Virus record (IMG/VR): IMGVR_UViG_3300044703_000135
Location: 1 to 34,084 of that record
DNA: 34,084 bases
Direction: 5' to 3' (one strand)
From: a virus
The notes below the pieces were generated by a model. It searched no databases. It was not told where the DNA came from and worked only from the letters and a program-made list of their open reading frames with translations. Within the stretch, counting starts at the first letter, position 1. The number at the start of each line of letters is the position of its first letter. This document shows positions 1 through 7,323 of the stretch, in pieces. A program made the translations under genes and the position numbers.

Positions 1-258
1 CTACCCCTCCACCTTCACCGACGAGGGCACTTCGAGGATGAATCCCCGGCCATGCGCGAGATCGTCCAAGCGGCGGTCGATGCCATTGAGCCGTTCATCC
101 TGGCGGCCGAGCTCGACCAGCACGCCGGACATTTTCTTCAGTTCGTGTTCCACGGAATCCAGCCGCGTGCGCAGACTCATGGCGACGCCAAAACATCCGA
201 AGGCGAATCCGATCAGTGTCAGGATATGACCGAGGTTAATCGTGCCATCAAAGCTCAT
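1..258 (-). CDS. Small membrane protein with coiled coil, lysis cassette
   Basis: An 85-residue protein starting MSFDGTINLG. Residues about 7-28 form one hydrophobic membrane segment. The rest is charged and heptad-like (RLDSVEHELKKM, RLNGIDRRLDDL), as in a coiled coil. This topology, one N-terminal membrane anchor followed by a periplasmic coiled coil, resembles inner-membrane spanin subunits and is also common in small phage proteins of unknown role. The ATG at 258 overlaps the stop of the 53-codon gene upstream (ATGAGCTTTGA), which is why I prefer it to a TTG at 294 in the same frame. It is the last gene before the left edge. I do not recognise a named family; the spanin role is inference. 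Confidence 0.6.
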   Translation of the reverse strand: MSFDGTINLGHILTLIGFAFGCFGVAMSLRTRLDSVEHELKKMSGVLVELGRQDERLNGIDRRLDDLAHGRGFILEVPSSVKVEG

Positions 259-409
259 GGGCCACTCGTGGTCGCGCATCTTCGATGGCTTCAAGGACGG
301 CCCTTATCATTTCGGCTACCATCTCATCCGAGAGGGAGCCCATGCCATTTACATTGAACCATTCGCGACCGGCTTCCTTCGCGTCTTCGATTTGTCTGTC
401 GGTGAACAT
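248..409 (-). CDS. Small phage protein, 53 aa
   Basis: A short reading frame between the holin candidate and the coiled-coil membrane protein. It encodes 53 residues beginning MFTDRQIEDAKEAGREW, acidic and predicted helical, with no membrane segment. The ATG at 409 has a good ribosome site (AGGAAG about 7 bases upstream) that overlaps the end of the holin gene. Its own stop overlaps the start of the next gene. Tight spacing on both sides supports a real translationally coupled gene. Function unknown. Confidence 0.6.
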   Translation of the reverse strand: MFTDRQIEDAKEAGREWFNVNGMGSLSDEMVAEMIRAVLEAIEDARPRVAHEL

Positions 410-413
410 GCCG

Positions 414-821
414 TCACTTCCTATTCAGCCACTGAGCCAGGGCGTTGATCCCGGTCTGCACCGGCATGACGAGAAAGAACGACTGCACGATCGCCCATTG
501 ATAGGTGTCGTAAGGCGCCGGCAGCCGCGGCACGCCCCAACTGCCGAACGGCGGAATGAGGGTGTCGAGGAACACCGCGGCGAAATGCAGCGATGCCGGG
601 ATGCCGGTCGTGAGGATGATCAGCTTGGCGCCCCACCAGGCGCTCTGCGCGAGCTTCATCCGGTTCAATTCGATCTGCGCCGCCATATAGGCCTTGAAGG
701 CTTCGAGGTCCGCGCCGGTCGCCGTGGTGAAACCCTGCAATTCGCGATCGGCCTTGGCCTCGAAATGCTTCAGCACGGCGCCCGCGAGCCCGGGCAGCAC
801 GGAGAGCAGCAAGCTCCACAT
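414..821 (-). CDS. Putative holin, 135 aa
   Basis: Residues 66-90 and 107-123 are two clear membrane segments. Residues 1-18 form a hydrophobic, possibly amphipathic, N-terminal stretch, and a charged helix (residues 38-58) lies between. The size and membrane pattern, together with placement directly after a cell-wall hydrolase gene, suggest a holin that permeabilises the inner membrane at lysis. The ATG at 821 overlaps the stop of the lysozyme-like gene (TGATG), fixing the start; longer readings of the frame run antisense through that gene's proline-rich linker. No specific holin family motif was recognised, so the role rests on topology and context. Confidence 0.55.
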   Translation of the reverse strand: MWSLLLSVLPGLAGAVLKHFEAKADRELQGFTTATGADLEAFKAYMAAQIELNRMKLAQSAWWGAKLIILTTGIPASLHFAAVFLDTLIPPFGSWGVPRLPAPYDTYQWAIVQSFFLVMPVQTGINALAQWLNRK

Positions 822-1732
822 CACGCGTCTCCCATCAGCCGCGACAGGATCGGGCCTTTGATAAGATCGCCCTTCTTCAGCCGCTCGCGGACGATCAACC
901 AGGTAAAGACCGCCACAACGAGGACGATGGCGAGCGCCACCCGCCAATCCAATCCGCCGAAGATCGCCAAGCCCCCGGCGCCGCCGCCGGTGAACAGGAA
1001 TTCGCTGATCTTCATCCACAAGGTCTTGCTCTGGCTCGCCGGCTTCTGCGTTTGCTCCTCTTCGCCGGCGGGCTCGACGTCCGGTGGCGCCGGGGGCGCC
1101 GGCGCGCGCGGCGGCACGGCGACCGGCGGCGCGGCCGGTGCGGCGCTCACATTCGCCTTGCCGAAGCCGATGGACGGATCCAGCACCATCATGCGCTTGA
1201 GCAGCGGCATGATGCCGGCCTGCTGGTCGCGGGCCGACGACGACCAGACATGATCGGCGACATATTTGCCGCCCTCATAGATATTGGAGAAGCTCCAGAG
1301 GTAAGCGGACGGCACGCCCTTTGAGCGATAGCCCCAGCCGTTGAAGCGCTCGCCCTCGTAGCAGAGGCGCTCGATCGACCAGTCGTCGATGCGTTGCAGG
1401 CCCTTCAAGGTCAGCGCGTCGATCGCGGCTTCCTCCCAGCTCTCGAACGGCCCGCGCCCTGCGGGCACCAGCCGCGTCTTGCGGCCGGTGCCGATGATGT
1501 GCTCGCCGTTATGCAGCACGCCAGCAAAGTTGGCGCTCGATTCCCGGTTGTGCAGCACGGCGATGAAGAACCACGGCACGCCGAGCCTAGCTTCGACCTT
1601 TTGATAGACCGGTTTCTTGCCGATGAGTTTGCGGGCGACGGCGTCGAGCACCGGCACCTTGCCCGGCTCGATCTGCATTTGCGCCCATTGCTCGGCATAG
1701 TCGTCGGCGATGTCGGAAAATTTCGCGGGCAT
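821..1732 (-). CDS. Endolysin: lysozyme-like domain with C-terminal membrane anchor
   Basis: A 303-residue protein. Residues 1-185 resemble the lysozyme-like/peptidoglycan-hydrolase domains found in phages. The segment PWFFIAVLHNRESS (residues 53-66) has the form of a muramidase active-site region, with Glu64 as probable catalytic acid. A proline/alanine-rich linker follows at about residues 195-225. A membrane segment lies at about 262-285, with a basic tail. No N-terminal signal is seen, so the C-terminal segment may tether the enzyme to the membrane until the holin acts. It lies between the 48-aa membrane protein and the holin candidate. The exact bond cleaved cannot be told from sequence alone. 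Confidence 0.7.
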   Translation of the reverse strand: MPAKFSDIADDYAEQWAQMQIEPGKVPVLDAVARKLIGKKPVYQKVEARLGVPWFFIAVLHNRESSANFAGVLHNGEHIIGTGRKTRLVPAGRGPFESWEEAAIDALTLKGLQRIDDWSIERLCYEGERFNGWGYRSKGVPSAYLWSFSNIYEGGKYVADHVWSSSARDQQAGIMPLLKRMMVLDPSIGFGKANVSAAPAAPPVAVPPRAPAPPAPPDVEPAGEEEQTQKPASQSKTLWMKISEFLFTGGGAGGLAIFGGLDWRVALAIVLVVAVFTWLIVRERLKKGDLIKGPILSRLMGDA

Positions 1733-1740
1733 GATGCGCC

Positions 1741-1887
1741 TCAGATCAAGAACGAGAGGGCGAGCGCGGCGAGAAAACCCGCCAGCGCGCTGTTGGGATG
1801 TTCCTTGATCTTATCGGCGGTCCACAGCCAGCCGGCCGCGAGCGCGCCGGCGGCCAGGCGGCCGCCGTCTTTCAGCGTGTTCCACAT
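1741..1887 (-). CDS. Small membrane protein, 48 aa
   Basis: A 48-residue frame starting MWNTLKDGGRLAAG. It has an alanine-rich stretch at residues 11-22 and a hydrophobic C-terminus (ALAGFLAALALSFLI). The ribosome site is excellent: AGGAGG six bases before the ATG at 1887. It lies between the tiny lipoprotein and the lysozyme-like gene, so a role in lysis or holin regulation is plausible. It is too short for family assignment. Confidence 0.55.
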   Translation of the reverse strand: MWNTLKDGGRLAAGALAAGWLWTADKIKEHPNSALAGFLAALALSFLI

Positions 1888-1896
1888 GATGTCCTC

Positions 1897-1977
1897 CTAA
1901 CAGGGCCAGAGATGACCGCAGGGCGGAAAGCCGCAGCCGCTCAGCAGCAGCGGGAGAAGCAGGACCAGACGGATCAT
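1897..1977 (-). CDS. Tiny lipoprotein, candidate outer-membrane spanin-like peptide
   Basis: A 26-codon frame: MIRLVLLLPLLLSGCG, then ten more residues ending in Cys. LLSGC is a canonical lipobox, so signal peptidase II would leave a mature lipopeptide of about 12 residues containing three Cys. Its ATG (1975-1977) overlaps the TGA of the M15 peptidase gene (ATGA), suggesting coupled translation. Rz1-like o-spanins are small lipoproteins in this position, but this would be unusually short. The gene is inferred from lipobox and overlap alone. Confidence 0.5.
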   Translation of the reverse strand: MIRLVLLLPLLLSGCGFPPCGHLWPC

Positions 1978-2597
1978 GTGCGCCTGCCATTCCGGCGGGC
2001 GTAGCGATGCTTGCCGCGCCGCGCGTATTGCGTCGTCCCGTGATTGAAGCGCGCGCCCCACTCGCCGCTGCCCGGCGCATAGCTGACATGGATGTGCGCG
2101 ACGCGATGCGCGTCCATGCTCACGCCGCCGGGGAATCCCCGCAGGACGGCGTAGGCGCAGGCATAGTTGCCGACCTGGAAATCCGCCGCGCGGCAGCTCG
2201 CATGCAGAGAAGTGCGATTTGTTCCCGCCACCGTGGCGCCCGGACGGCAGGCGGAGGTGACGCGAAAGCCGGCGCAGGCGGCGGCCACTTGATGCAGGAT
2301 GTTTTGAAGCTGCGAGGGCAGCGCCGAGCTAGTTACACCGGCCAACCTCCTAGCGCCGTCCACGACCGCCTCAACGGCCTTGATCGGCAGGGCGAATGGG
2401 TGGGTCTTGACCGCCTTTTGTTTGACGACCCGTCGCCAAACAACTCGCGCCTTGGCGACATTATGCCTTCGAATCTGTACGGCCTTGACCTTCTGCGGGG
2501 CGAAATAGCTTGGGCTATCCCAAGGGTGCTGAAACCCCGCACTCGCAGGCGTTAAAGCAAATAGACACAGGAGTGACGCAGCGAGAAATGCTCGCAT
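1974..2597 (-). CDS. Secreted M15-type peptidase (endolysin)
   Basis: A 207-residue protein with a Sec signal peptide (residues 1-20, ending TPASA). A basic linker follows, then a C-terminal domain resembling peptidase M15 (D-Ala-D-Ala carboxypeptidase type) zinc enzymes. The segment TSLHASCRAADF (residues 129-140) supplies His132 and Asp139 of the family's SxHxxGxAxD motif, with Cys where Gly is usual. HIHVSY (168-173) supplies the C-terminal zinc His. It would cut peptide cross-links or stems of peptidoglycan in the periplasm. It is the first gene of the lysis block and is followed by an overlapping lipoprotein gene. A second wall hydrolase lies just downstream, so this phage appears to use two. 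Confidence 0.75.
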   Translation of the reverse strand: MRAFLAASLLCLFALTPASAGFQHPWDSPSYFAPQKVKAVQIRRHNVAKARVVWRRVVKQKAVKTHPFALPIKAVEAVVDGARRLAGVTSSALPSQLQNILHQVAAACAGFRVTSACRPGATVAGTNRTSLHASCRAADFQVGNYACAYAVLRGFPGGVSMDAHRVAHIHVSYAPGSGEWGARFNHGTTQYARRGKHRYARRNGRRT

Positions 2598-2651
2598 GTT
2601 TAGTTCCCCGTGCTTGTTGAAAGTGACGCTTTACAAGGGTAGGTTGGGCGG

Positions 2652-3461
2652 ATGATCCCACAGACGCCTGGGGCGTTCTTTTCTTGGTGCCTCCGCAACG
2701 CAGATTCGGAGCTGACACCCTTCCGCAAGAATTATCCGAAGTATGCCGCGCTCAACGGAAGCGGCGACTATCTCTGGCGGCAATACGACCGCCGGACCTC
2801 TGACCTTCAAGAGCTTGTCCACCCCGGCATTCGCGCCCTAGAAATTGGCTGCGGACTTTCCGCCGATAGTCATTGGATGGCGCTGCGGGGCGCGAGCGTG
2901 TTAGCGATTGACGCGAACAGCCGGTGGATTAGTGGCGCAAAAGCACTATCAGATATTGTCCGCTCTCGTTTCTCAGCGCCGCTCGATATCGAGATTAGAA
3001 AGGAGAACGTTTTTAACGTGACCGGCTCTTTCGATCTGATCTACATGAAGGAGGCTCTACACCACATCGAACCACGCTCCGAAATCGCCGGGAAGCTTGC
3101 TTCGCTTCTCGCGCCAGGCGGCAGCGTCGTTGTACTGGAACCAAACGCAATAAACCCGATCATTCAGGCCGCAATGATCAAGAGGCGCGGTGGGTTCAAC
3201 ACCGTGATTTGCAAGCGCGACCCCATTACCAACGAGCGATTCATTTACGGCAACGAGCGCATTTTGCTACCAAGCTCGATCCGCAAGCTTTTTTCCACGG
3301 CTGGCATTGAAGGACGGACGCGACTGTTTCGTATACTGCCAACAGCGCTCAGCAACGTCCGTCCGTTGACGGCAATCGCCTCTTGGCTGGAAAGCAAGGC
3401 CGAGCGTATTATGGCTCCGCTCTGCATTCATTGCGTCTACCGAGGCAACAAGCCAACCTAA
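2652..3461 (+). CDS. SAM-dependent methyltransferase (cargo gene)
   Basis: A 269-residue class I methyltransferase. Motif I is ALEIGCGLS (residues 62-70), the acidic SAM-ribose-binding residue is Asp87 in VLAIDAN, and post-motif FDLIYMKEALHHI follows near residues 126-138, as in the Methyltransf_11/25 families. The substrate cannot be predicted. It lies on the opposite strand to all neighbours, between the tail fibre and lysis genes. Its TAA overlaps the fibre gene's TAG on the other strand (CTAA at 3458-3461). The start at 2652 is preceded by AGGGTAGG. Codon use looks less GC-rich than the phage core, suggesting independent acquisition (moron), possibly expressed in the lysogen to modify surface polymers or a metabolite. 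Confidence 0.8.
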   Translation: MIPQTPGAFFSWCLRNADSELTPFRKNYPKYAALNGSGDYLWRQYDRRTSDLQELVHPGIRALEIGCGLSADSHWMALRGASVLAIDANSRWISGAKALSDIVRSRFSAPLDIEIRKENVFNVTGSFDLIYMKEALHHIEPRSEIAGKLASLLAPGGSVVVLEPNAINPIIQAAMIKRRGGFNTVICKRDPITNERFIYGNERILLPSSIRKLFSTAGIEGRTRLFRILPTALSNVRPLTAIASWLESKAERIMAPLCIHCVYRGNKPT

Positions 3462-4474
3462 AGAATCCGAAGGATAAACGGCAGAACAATTGCGGGCGGC
3501 ATTTTGTTGACCGCAGTACCAGAGCCGCCGAGGGGCGTGGTACCGGTCATCGCGGGCAGCGTTGCCGCATCTATGTTCACGGTAGAGGCAGTGATGTACT
3601 GTGGACTTACGTTGCCGGTTTCTCCGATATTTGCCTTTACCCCAGCGCTCTGCGGCAGCCCACCGTGGACATGCGACCCCTGCCCCGATGCAATCGACGT
3701 GGTCAACGTGACGCTTGGTAGGTTCGCTTGCAGGACCGTGACATTCTGTGCGCCGCCGACCGCGCCATACGCGGCCCCGTCGATTCCGCTGCCGGCGGTC
3801 GTTATCCGGCCCGCCGCCACTCCGCCCATATCATCCGGGCCAAAGATCGCGCGTCCCCTCAAGTCTGGAATGTTGAACGTTGTTGACCCATCGCCCGTGC
3901 CATAGGTCGTGCTGACCAGCGCAAAGTAGGCGGAATAAGTCGTCCGCGAGATTGCTTGACCGTAGGTAAAAACAAAGTTGCTGTTTGGGGCTGTGCCGCC
4001 CGTGAAAGGGAGTATTCCGCCGATCGGGATGCCGTATGGATTGCTAAAGAAGGCATGTAAAATCCACTCAGCGGTCGAGTTGTTGTAGGTCGCAACATAC
4101 GGCGTACCTTGAACTAGAACGCCAGCGCCTAGCGCAGTAGAGGGAGCACTCCGCAGTGGCTTGGCTCCAAGACCGTCAACGTTCAATGTCGGCGCGGCTC
4201 CGCTTGTCGTGTGCGGGACAAAGGCCACCATATGCCCGCTCATCAAAGCGAGTGACGCGAAAACCTGATTGGTAGTCAGGGTGTATGCCGTCGAACTGCC
4301 GCCGGTAGCGAGCGTGCCAGCGATATCATCCCGATACATCGCAGCGGATGCCATCAATGCCCGCGCGGAATCGTTCAGGCTCGACGGCGCCTGGCCCTCG
4401 GCAAAGTTGACATTGCTGTCGGCGGTGGCGTTGCTCGCCGCCGCTTTCGACCAGGAAACAACGCCTGTCGGCAT
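3458..4474 (-). CDS. Tail fibre protein with phage tail collar domain
   Basis: 338 residues. The N-terminal region has FAEGQAPSSLNDSARALM (residues 24-41), a motif seen at the start of many podovirus tail proteins. A Thr/Ser/Ala-rich middle follows. From about residue 150 there is a tail-collar/MdpB-like domain: GGILPFTGGTAP, then FNIPDLRGRAIFGPDDMGG, with conserved GDGSTTFNIPDLRGR. The C-terminus ends MPPAIVLPFILRIL, typical of the family. It probably forms the distal receptor-contacting fibre or a cap on it. It is followed by the lysis genes and meets the methyltransferase gene tail to tail with overlapping stops. Confidence 0.8.
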   Translation of the reverse strand: MPTGVVSWSKAAASNATADSNVNFAEGQAPSSLNDSARALMASAAMYRDDIAGTLATGGSSTAYTLTTNQVFASLALMSGHMVAFVPHTTSGAAPTLNVDGLGAKPLRSAPSTALGAGVLVQGTPYVATYNNSTAEWILHAFFSNPYGIPIGGILPFTGGTAPNSNFVFTYGQAISRTTYSAYFALVSTTYGTGDGSTTFNIPDLRGRAIFGPDDMGGVAAGRITTAGSGIDGAAYGAVGGAQNVTVLQANLPSVTLTTSIASGQGSHVHGGLPQSAGVKANIGETGNVSPQYITASTVNIDAATLPAMTGTTPLGGSGTAVNKMPPAIVLPFILRIL

Positions 4475-4565
4475 GGCTCATGTCCTTGATAAGTTTCGGG
4501 CTGGCCGCTTGTCACTTATGAACTGCGCTGGCGAACCCTTGGAGGCTCGGCGCAAGCGCACGTGC

Positions 4566-5594
4566 CTATTCGTCCGCGCCTTCAGTGCGGTAGCGATAAT
4601 CGCGGTCGTGGGCGTTCAAACGCTGCCTACCGACTTCCACCGCCATGCTGGCTAGGGCAGACTCCTTCGCTGCTTCCCAAAGCCCCGGATCGTGCCTTGC
4701 CATGCCTGGCGTCACGCGGATGCGCAGAGGCAGGTGAGAGATAGTCTTCTCTATGGCGCGAACGCCGCCGGCTGCCCCGACTCCACCTAGAGTACCGCCG
4801 ACGATGTGAGCAGCGGGCTCCCAGCCTGTTCCCTCAGCAAGTTGGCCCAAGGCCTCCGAGGCGAGGCCAGCCCCGACCCCCATCAGCAAACTTCGGCCCC
4901 AAGAGGCGGGACCTAGCAGTGCAAAGGGGAGGTGCTCGCCGACAGCTTTTCCGTACTGGCCATAGACAGTTCTCGGCTCGTAGAATTTCCCGGTAACCGA
5001 TTGAACACCGCTTAGGACTTCGTCGGATGTTGGTAGAAGGCTCAGCGGAGAAATCGGACGGATATAGCGCGAAACCGGACCTATTCCGAGTTTGTTGCCC
5101 AGCCAATCGTATCCGCCGAATGTCAATTCCCTGAGATCGCCCGGGAATCCGAGCAGTTGCACCCCGGCGGTCGGAAGACCATTCCCGGCCACGCTATAAA
5201 GAGCGTCTAGAACCGGATCTTCCTCTGGAGCCGCCGCAACCGGCTTCCGCTCTTCGAACGGCCCGCCCCTGAACCGCTCGTCAAAATTATCGGGGCCGGC
5301 TTGGGCATTCAGCGGTTTAACGGGGAAGGGATTTTTCCCCCACGGCATGGGCGCAACGGCAGCCACGTCGAATACGGCGCGTCTGCCAAGCGGCGCCGAC
5401 ACGCGTTGGCTGGGCGGCACCGCCTCGTGCTGGTAACCGGCAAACGGCGCGTAGCCTGGAGGGAAGTCGGCACTCTGATAAGCGGGATCGCCCAATTGAC
5501 CGAGCAAACCGCCGGCGCCTTCGCCCGGTGGAAACCAGGACGGATGCGGATAGCGTTGCAGCGGGTTGAAATAATCGTCGAAGAGTCCGGGCAT
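4566..5594 (-). CDS. Probable internal virion / DNA-injection-like protein, 342 aa
   Basis: A 342-residue protein. The first 125 residues are Pro/Gly/aromatic-rich and probably disordered. Residues about 215-275 are Gly/Ala-rich and hydrophobic (LLMGVGAGLASEALGQL, HIVGGTLGGVGAAGGV), as in membrane-interacting ejection proteins. The C-terminus is charged and helical. No enzyme motif is seen. It sits between another Gly/Ala-rich virion-type protein and the tail fibre, where podoviruses often carry ejected proteins. The assignment is from composition and position only. Confidence 0.55.
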   Translation of the reverse strand: MPGLFDDYFNPLQRYPHPSWFPPGEGAGGLLGQLGDPAYQSADFPPGYAPFAGYQHEAVPPSQRVSAPLGRRAVFDVAAVAPMPWGKNPFPVKPLNAQAGPDNFDERFRGGPFEERKPVAAAPEEDPVLDALYSVAGNGLPTAGVQLLGFPGDLRELTFGGYDWLGNKLGIGPVSRYIRPISPLSLLPTSDEVLSGVQSVTGKFYEPRTVYGQYGKAVGEHLPFALLGPASWGRSLLMGVGAGLASEALGQLAEGTGWEPAAHIVGGTLGGVGAAGGVRAIEKTISHLPLRIRVTPGMARHDPGLWEAAKESALASMAVEVGRQRLNAHDRDYRYRTEGADE

Positions 5595-5715
5595 GGATTT
5601 TGTCCCAGTTCTGGAAAATTTGTTGGTCGGTTTGCGCCTGCGACGGGCGTAGCTGGCGATACCAAAGGCTCATCTAAACCGTCATCCTGAGATGCACCGC
5701 AACGCGGGCCTCTCA

Positions 5716-6606
5716 CTATTTGCTCCCGCCGGAACTCTCGCCGCCGCCCCCGCCAAACGCGCCGAAAATCGGCAGCAGGTTCTTGAAGGCTTGCGAATAT
5801 CCCAAGGCCAGCTCCATCGGGCTAGCATTGGACGTCACCGTCGATTGTCCGCTCGACTGGTTGCCGAGCGCAGCGATCGGCGTCGCGATACCGGCAAGCT
5901 GCGCAAGCAGGCTCGTCGTGATGCTGCGCTTCTGCGCTTCGGTGAGAAGCTCTGCATTCGGGCCATAGTTCTGCGCTTGCAGGGCGGCATTGGCGGCGGC
6001 GATTCCGGCCTGCCGGTTGCCGAGCGCGGTCCGATCGAGCCCGGAAAGAAGACCCGCTGTCTGGCCGCCGGCGCCATAAAGCTGATCGATCGCGGAGCGC
6101 TGACCGGCGAGCGCCTGGTTATAGGCGTCGAGCATCACCGGCGCGGTGCCCTGGGTAAGCCCTCTCGATAGGGCCTGGACATGGGCGGGCGACAGATCGC
6201 GCCCGGCGCCGGCGAACATGGAGTTGACGCTGTTGGAAACGTCATTCTGGATCGTATCGAGATAGGGCTGCAGGGCCGGATTGGCATTGGGGTTGACGTA
6301 ATCGCCGCGCGCGAACGGCGTCAGCGAATATCTGTAATCGTCGTAAGCGCCGGACACCGCGCCGCTGCGGTCGGGCCCGCCCGCGAAAAGATCGGTCGTG
6401 AGCCGCGCGATGTTCGGAGCATAGGGATTCCCCGCTTGCGCGCTTTGCTGCAAGGTATTGAAGGCGGCGTTTTCGGTATCGGTCAGGCCTACATGGCCGA
6501 GCTGGTTGCCGATCTGCCCGAGGATCCCCGTCAAGACCGGCTTGGCTTCCGCCCACGGCTCGGTCTGCGATTTTTGCGTCGTTTCCTTGCTGGATGTTCC
6601 GCCCAT
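5716..6606 (-). CDS. Virion-associated protein, injection-protein-like, 296 aa
   Basis: A 296-residue protein rich in Ala, Gly, Gln and Asn, starting MGGTSSKETTQKSQTEPWAE. Its helical repeats have the character SAGRDLSPAHVQAL and GLLSGLDRTALGNRQAGIA, and it ends in a Gly/Ser tail (FGGGGGESSGGSK). Similar low-complexity helical proteins downstream of the tail-tube genes of rhizobial podoviruses are commonly annotated as tail or injection proteins. Its ATG at 6606 overlaps the stop of the acetyltransferase-like gene. Function is not demonstrated by any motif. Confidence 0.6.
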   Translation of the reverse strand: MGGTSSKETTQKSQTEPWAEAKPVLTGILGQIGNQLGHVGLTDTENAAFNTLQQSAQAGNPYAPNIARLTTDLFAGGPDRSGAVSGAYDDYRYSLTPFARGDYVNPNANPALQPYLDTIQNDVSNSVNSMFAGAGRDLSPAHVQALSRGLTQGTAPVMLDAYNQALAGQRSAIDQLYGAGGQTAGLLSGLDRTALGNRQAGIAAANAALQAQNYGPNAELLTEAQKRSITTSLLAQLAGIATPIAALGNQSSGQSTVTSNASPMELALGYSQAFKNLLPIFGAFGGGGGESSGGSK

Positions 6607-7025
6607 CAGTGCAGTTCCTTTTCCAGGACGAGGCTCGTGGTCCGATAGCCGGCAAGGACGCGCCGCCAGCCCGGACGCCCGATGATGAGCGTCGCGTCGC
6701 AGCCTTCATCCTTGGCGAATGTCTCCAAGTCGCGGATCAGTGGGAGCCAGAGTTTCATATGCCGGCCGCCGCATGCGACGATGGTGCAGAATTTCCGGCC
6801 GTTGGCGCGATGCAATTCGGTCACCGCCGCGGCATGCACTGCGTTGCCGTCCCATGCGAGCCACAACAGCGCGCCGCCGCGGTGGACTTTACGTTCGATC
6901 TCGCGATAGTCGCTGAAACCGACGCGTTCCATGGCGCTCTTGATGCGCTGGGAGACGGTCGGCCAGATCTCGGCAACGCGCTTGGGATCGACGCAGACCG
7001 CGCGGCACTCACCCGCGGACTTCAT
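6606..7025 (-). CDS. GNAT-like virion-cluster protein, 139 aa
   Basis: Start chosen at 7025 (MKSAGECRAV); an in-frame ATG at 7061 would add 12 residues inside the upstream gene. The pattern resembles a GNAT acetyltransferase fold: an N-terminal helical region, then paired strands GALLWLAWDG and AVHAAAVTEL, then CTIVACGGRHMKLWLPLIRDLETFAKDEGCDATLIIGRPGW (residues about 80-120, described here in parts), ending with a strand VLEKEL. The AcCoA P-loop (Q/RxxGxG/A) is not clear. Such proteins recur beside the tail-tube genes of podoviruses, including the T7 gp13 region, where the role is structural. It overlaps both neighbours. Confidence 0.55.
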   Translation of the reverse strand: MKSAGECRAVCVDPKRVAEIWPTVSQRIKSAMERVGFSDYREIERKVHRGGALLWLAWDGNAVHAAAVTELHRANGRKFCTIVACGGRHMKLWLPLIRDLETFAKDEGCDATLIIGRPGWRRVLAGYRTTSLVLEKELH

Positions 7026-7323
7026 AGGAGAAAGTCCGGTCGGCCTGGGCGTTGTTGGCATGGGTGACGATGAACTGGCCGGCCGTCACGTTGGCCGCGA
7101 GGACGTAGGTGGTCGCCAGCGCCTCCGCGGCATTGGCGGTTTCCGGCGCGAACAGGATCTTCGATCCCGCGCCGCAGGTCGGCGCTGCGACCGTAGTCGT
7201 CGTCGCGCCGGCGGCGAGGGTGAAGCTGCCGGCCGCGTTGGAGCGGCCTTCGCACAACGCGCGCACCACCGAGACGATCTTGCGCAGATCGTTCTCGCCG
7301 GAATGCGGGCTGGCGACGCTCAT
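7009..7323 (-). CDS. Small phage structural-type protein, 104 aa
   Basis: 104 residues with short beta-prone Ala/Thr/Gly-rich segments (GSFTLAAGATTTTVAAP, YVLAANVTAGQFIVTHANN), a composition typical of small head- or tail-decorating proteins. Its ATG (7321-7323) overlaps the TGA of the tail-tube-B-like gene, and its end overlaps the next gene by 17 bases. No named family was recognised. Confidence 0.6.
   Translation of the reverse strand: MSVASPHSGENDLRKIVSVVRALCEGRSNAAGSFTLAAGATTTTVAAPTCGAGSKILFAPETANAAEALATTYVLAANVTAGQFIVTHANNAQADRTFSYEVRG

Noticed and set aside
285-1253. Plus-strand open frame of 322 codons
   Set aside because: It runs antisense through three lysis genes that have overlapping, well-supported starts.
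5595-5715. Possible small gene (start near MSLWYRQLRPSQAQ)
   Set aside because: The frame runs on deep into the 342-aa gene in a low-quality shadow and has no stop near a sensible end.
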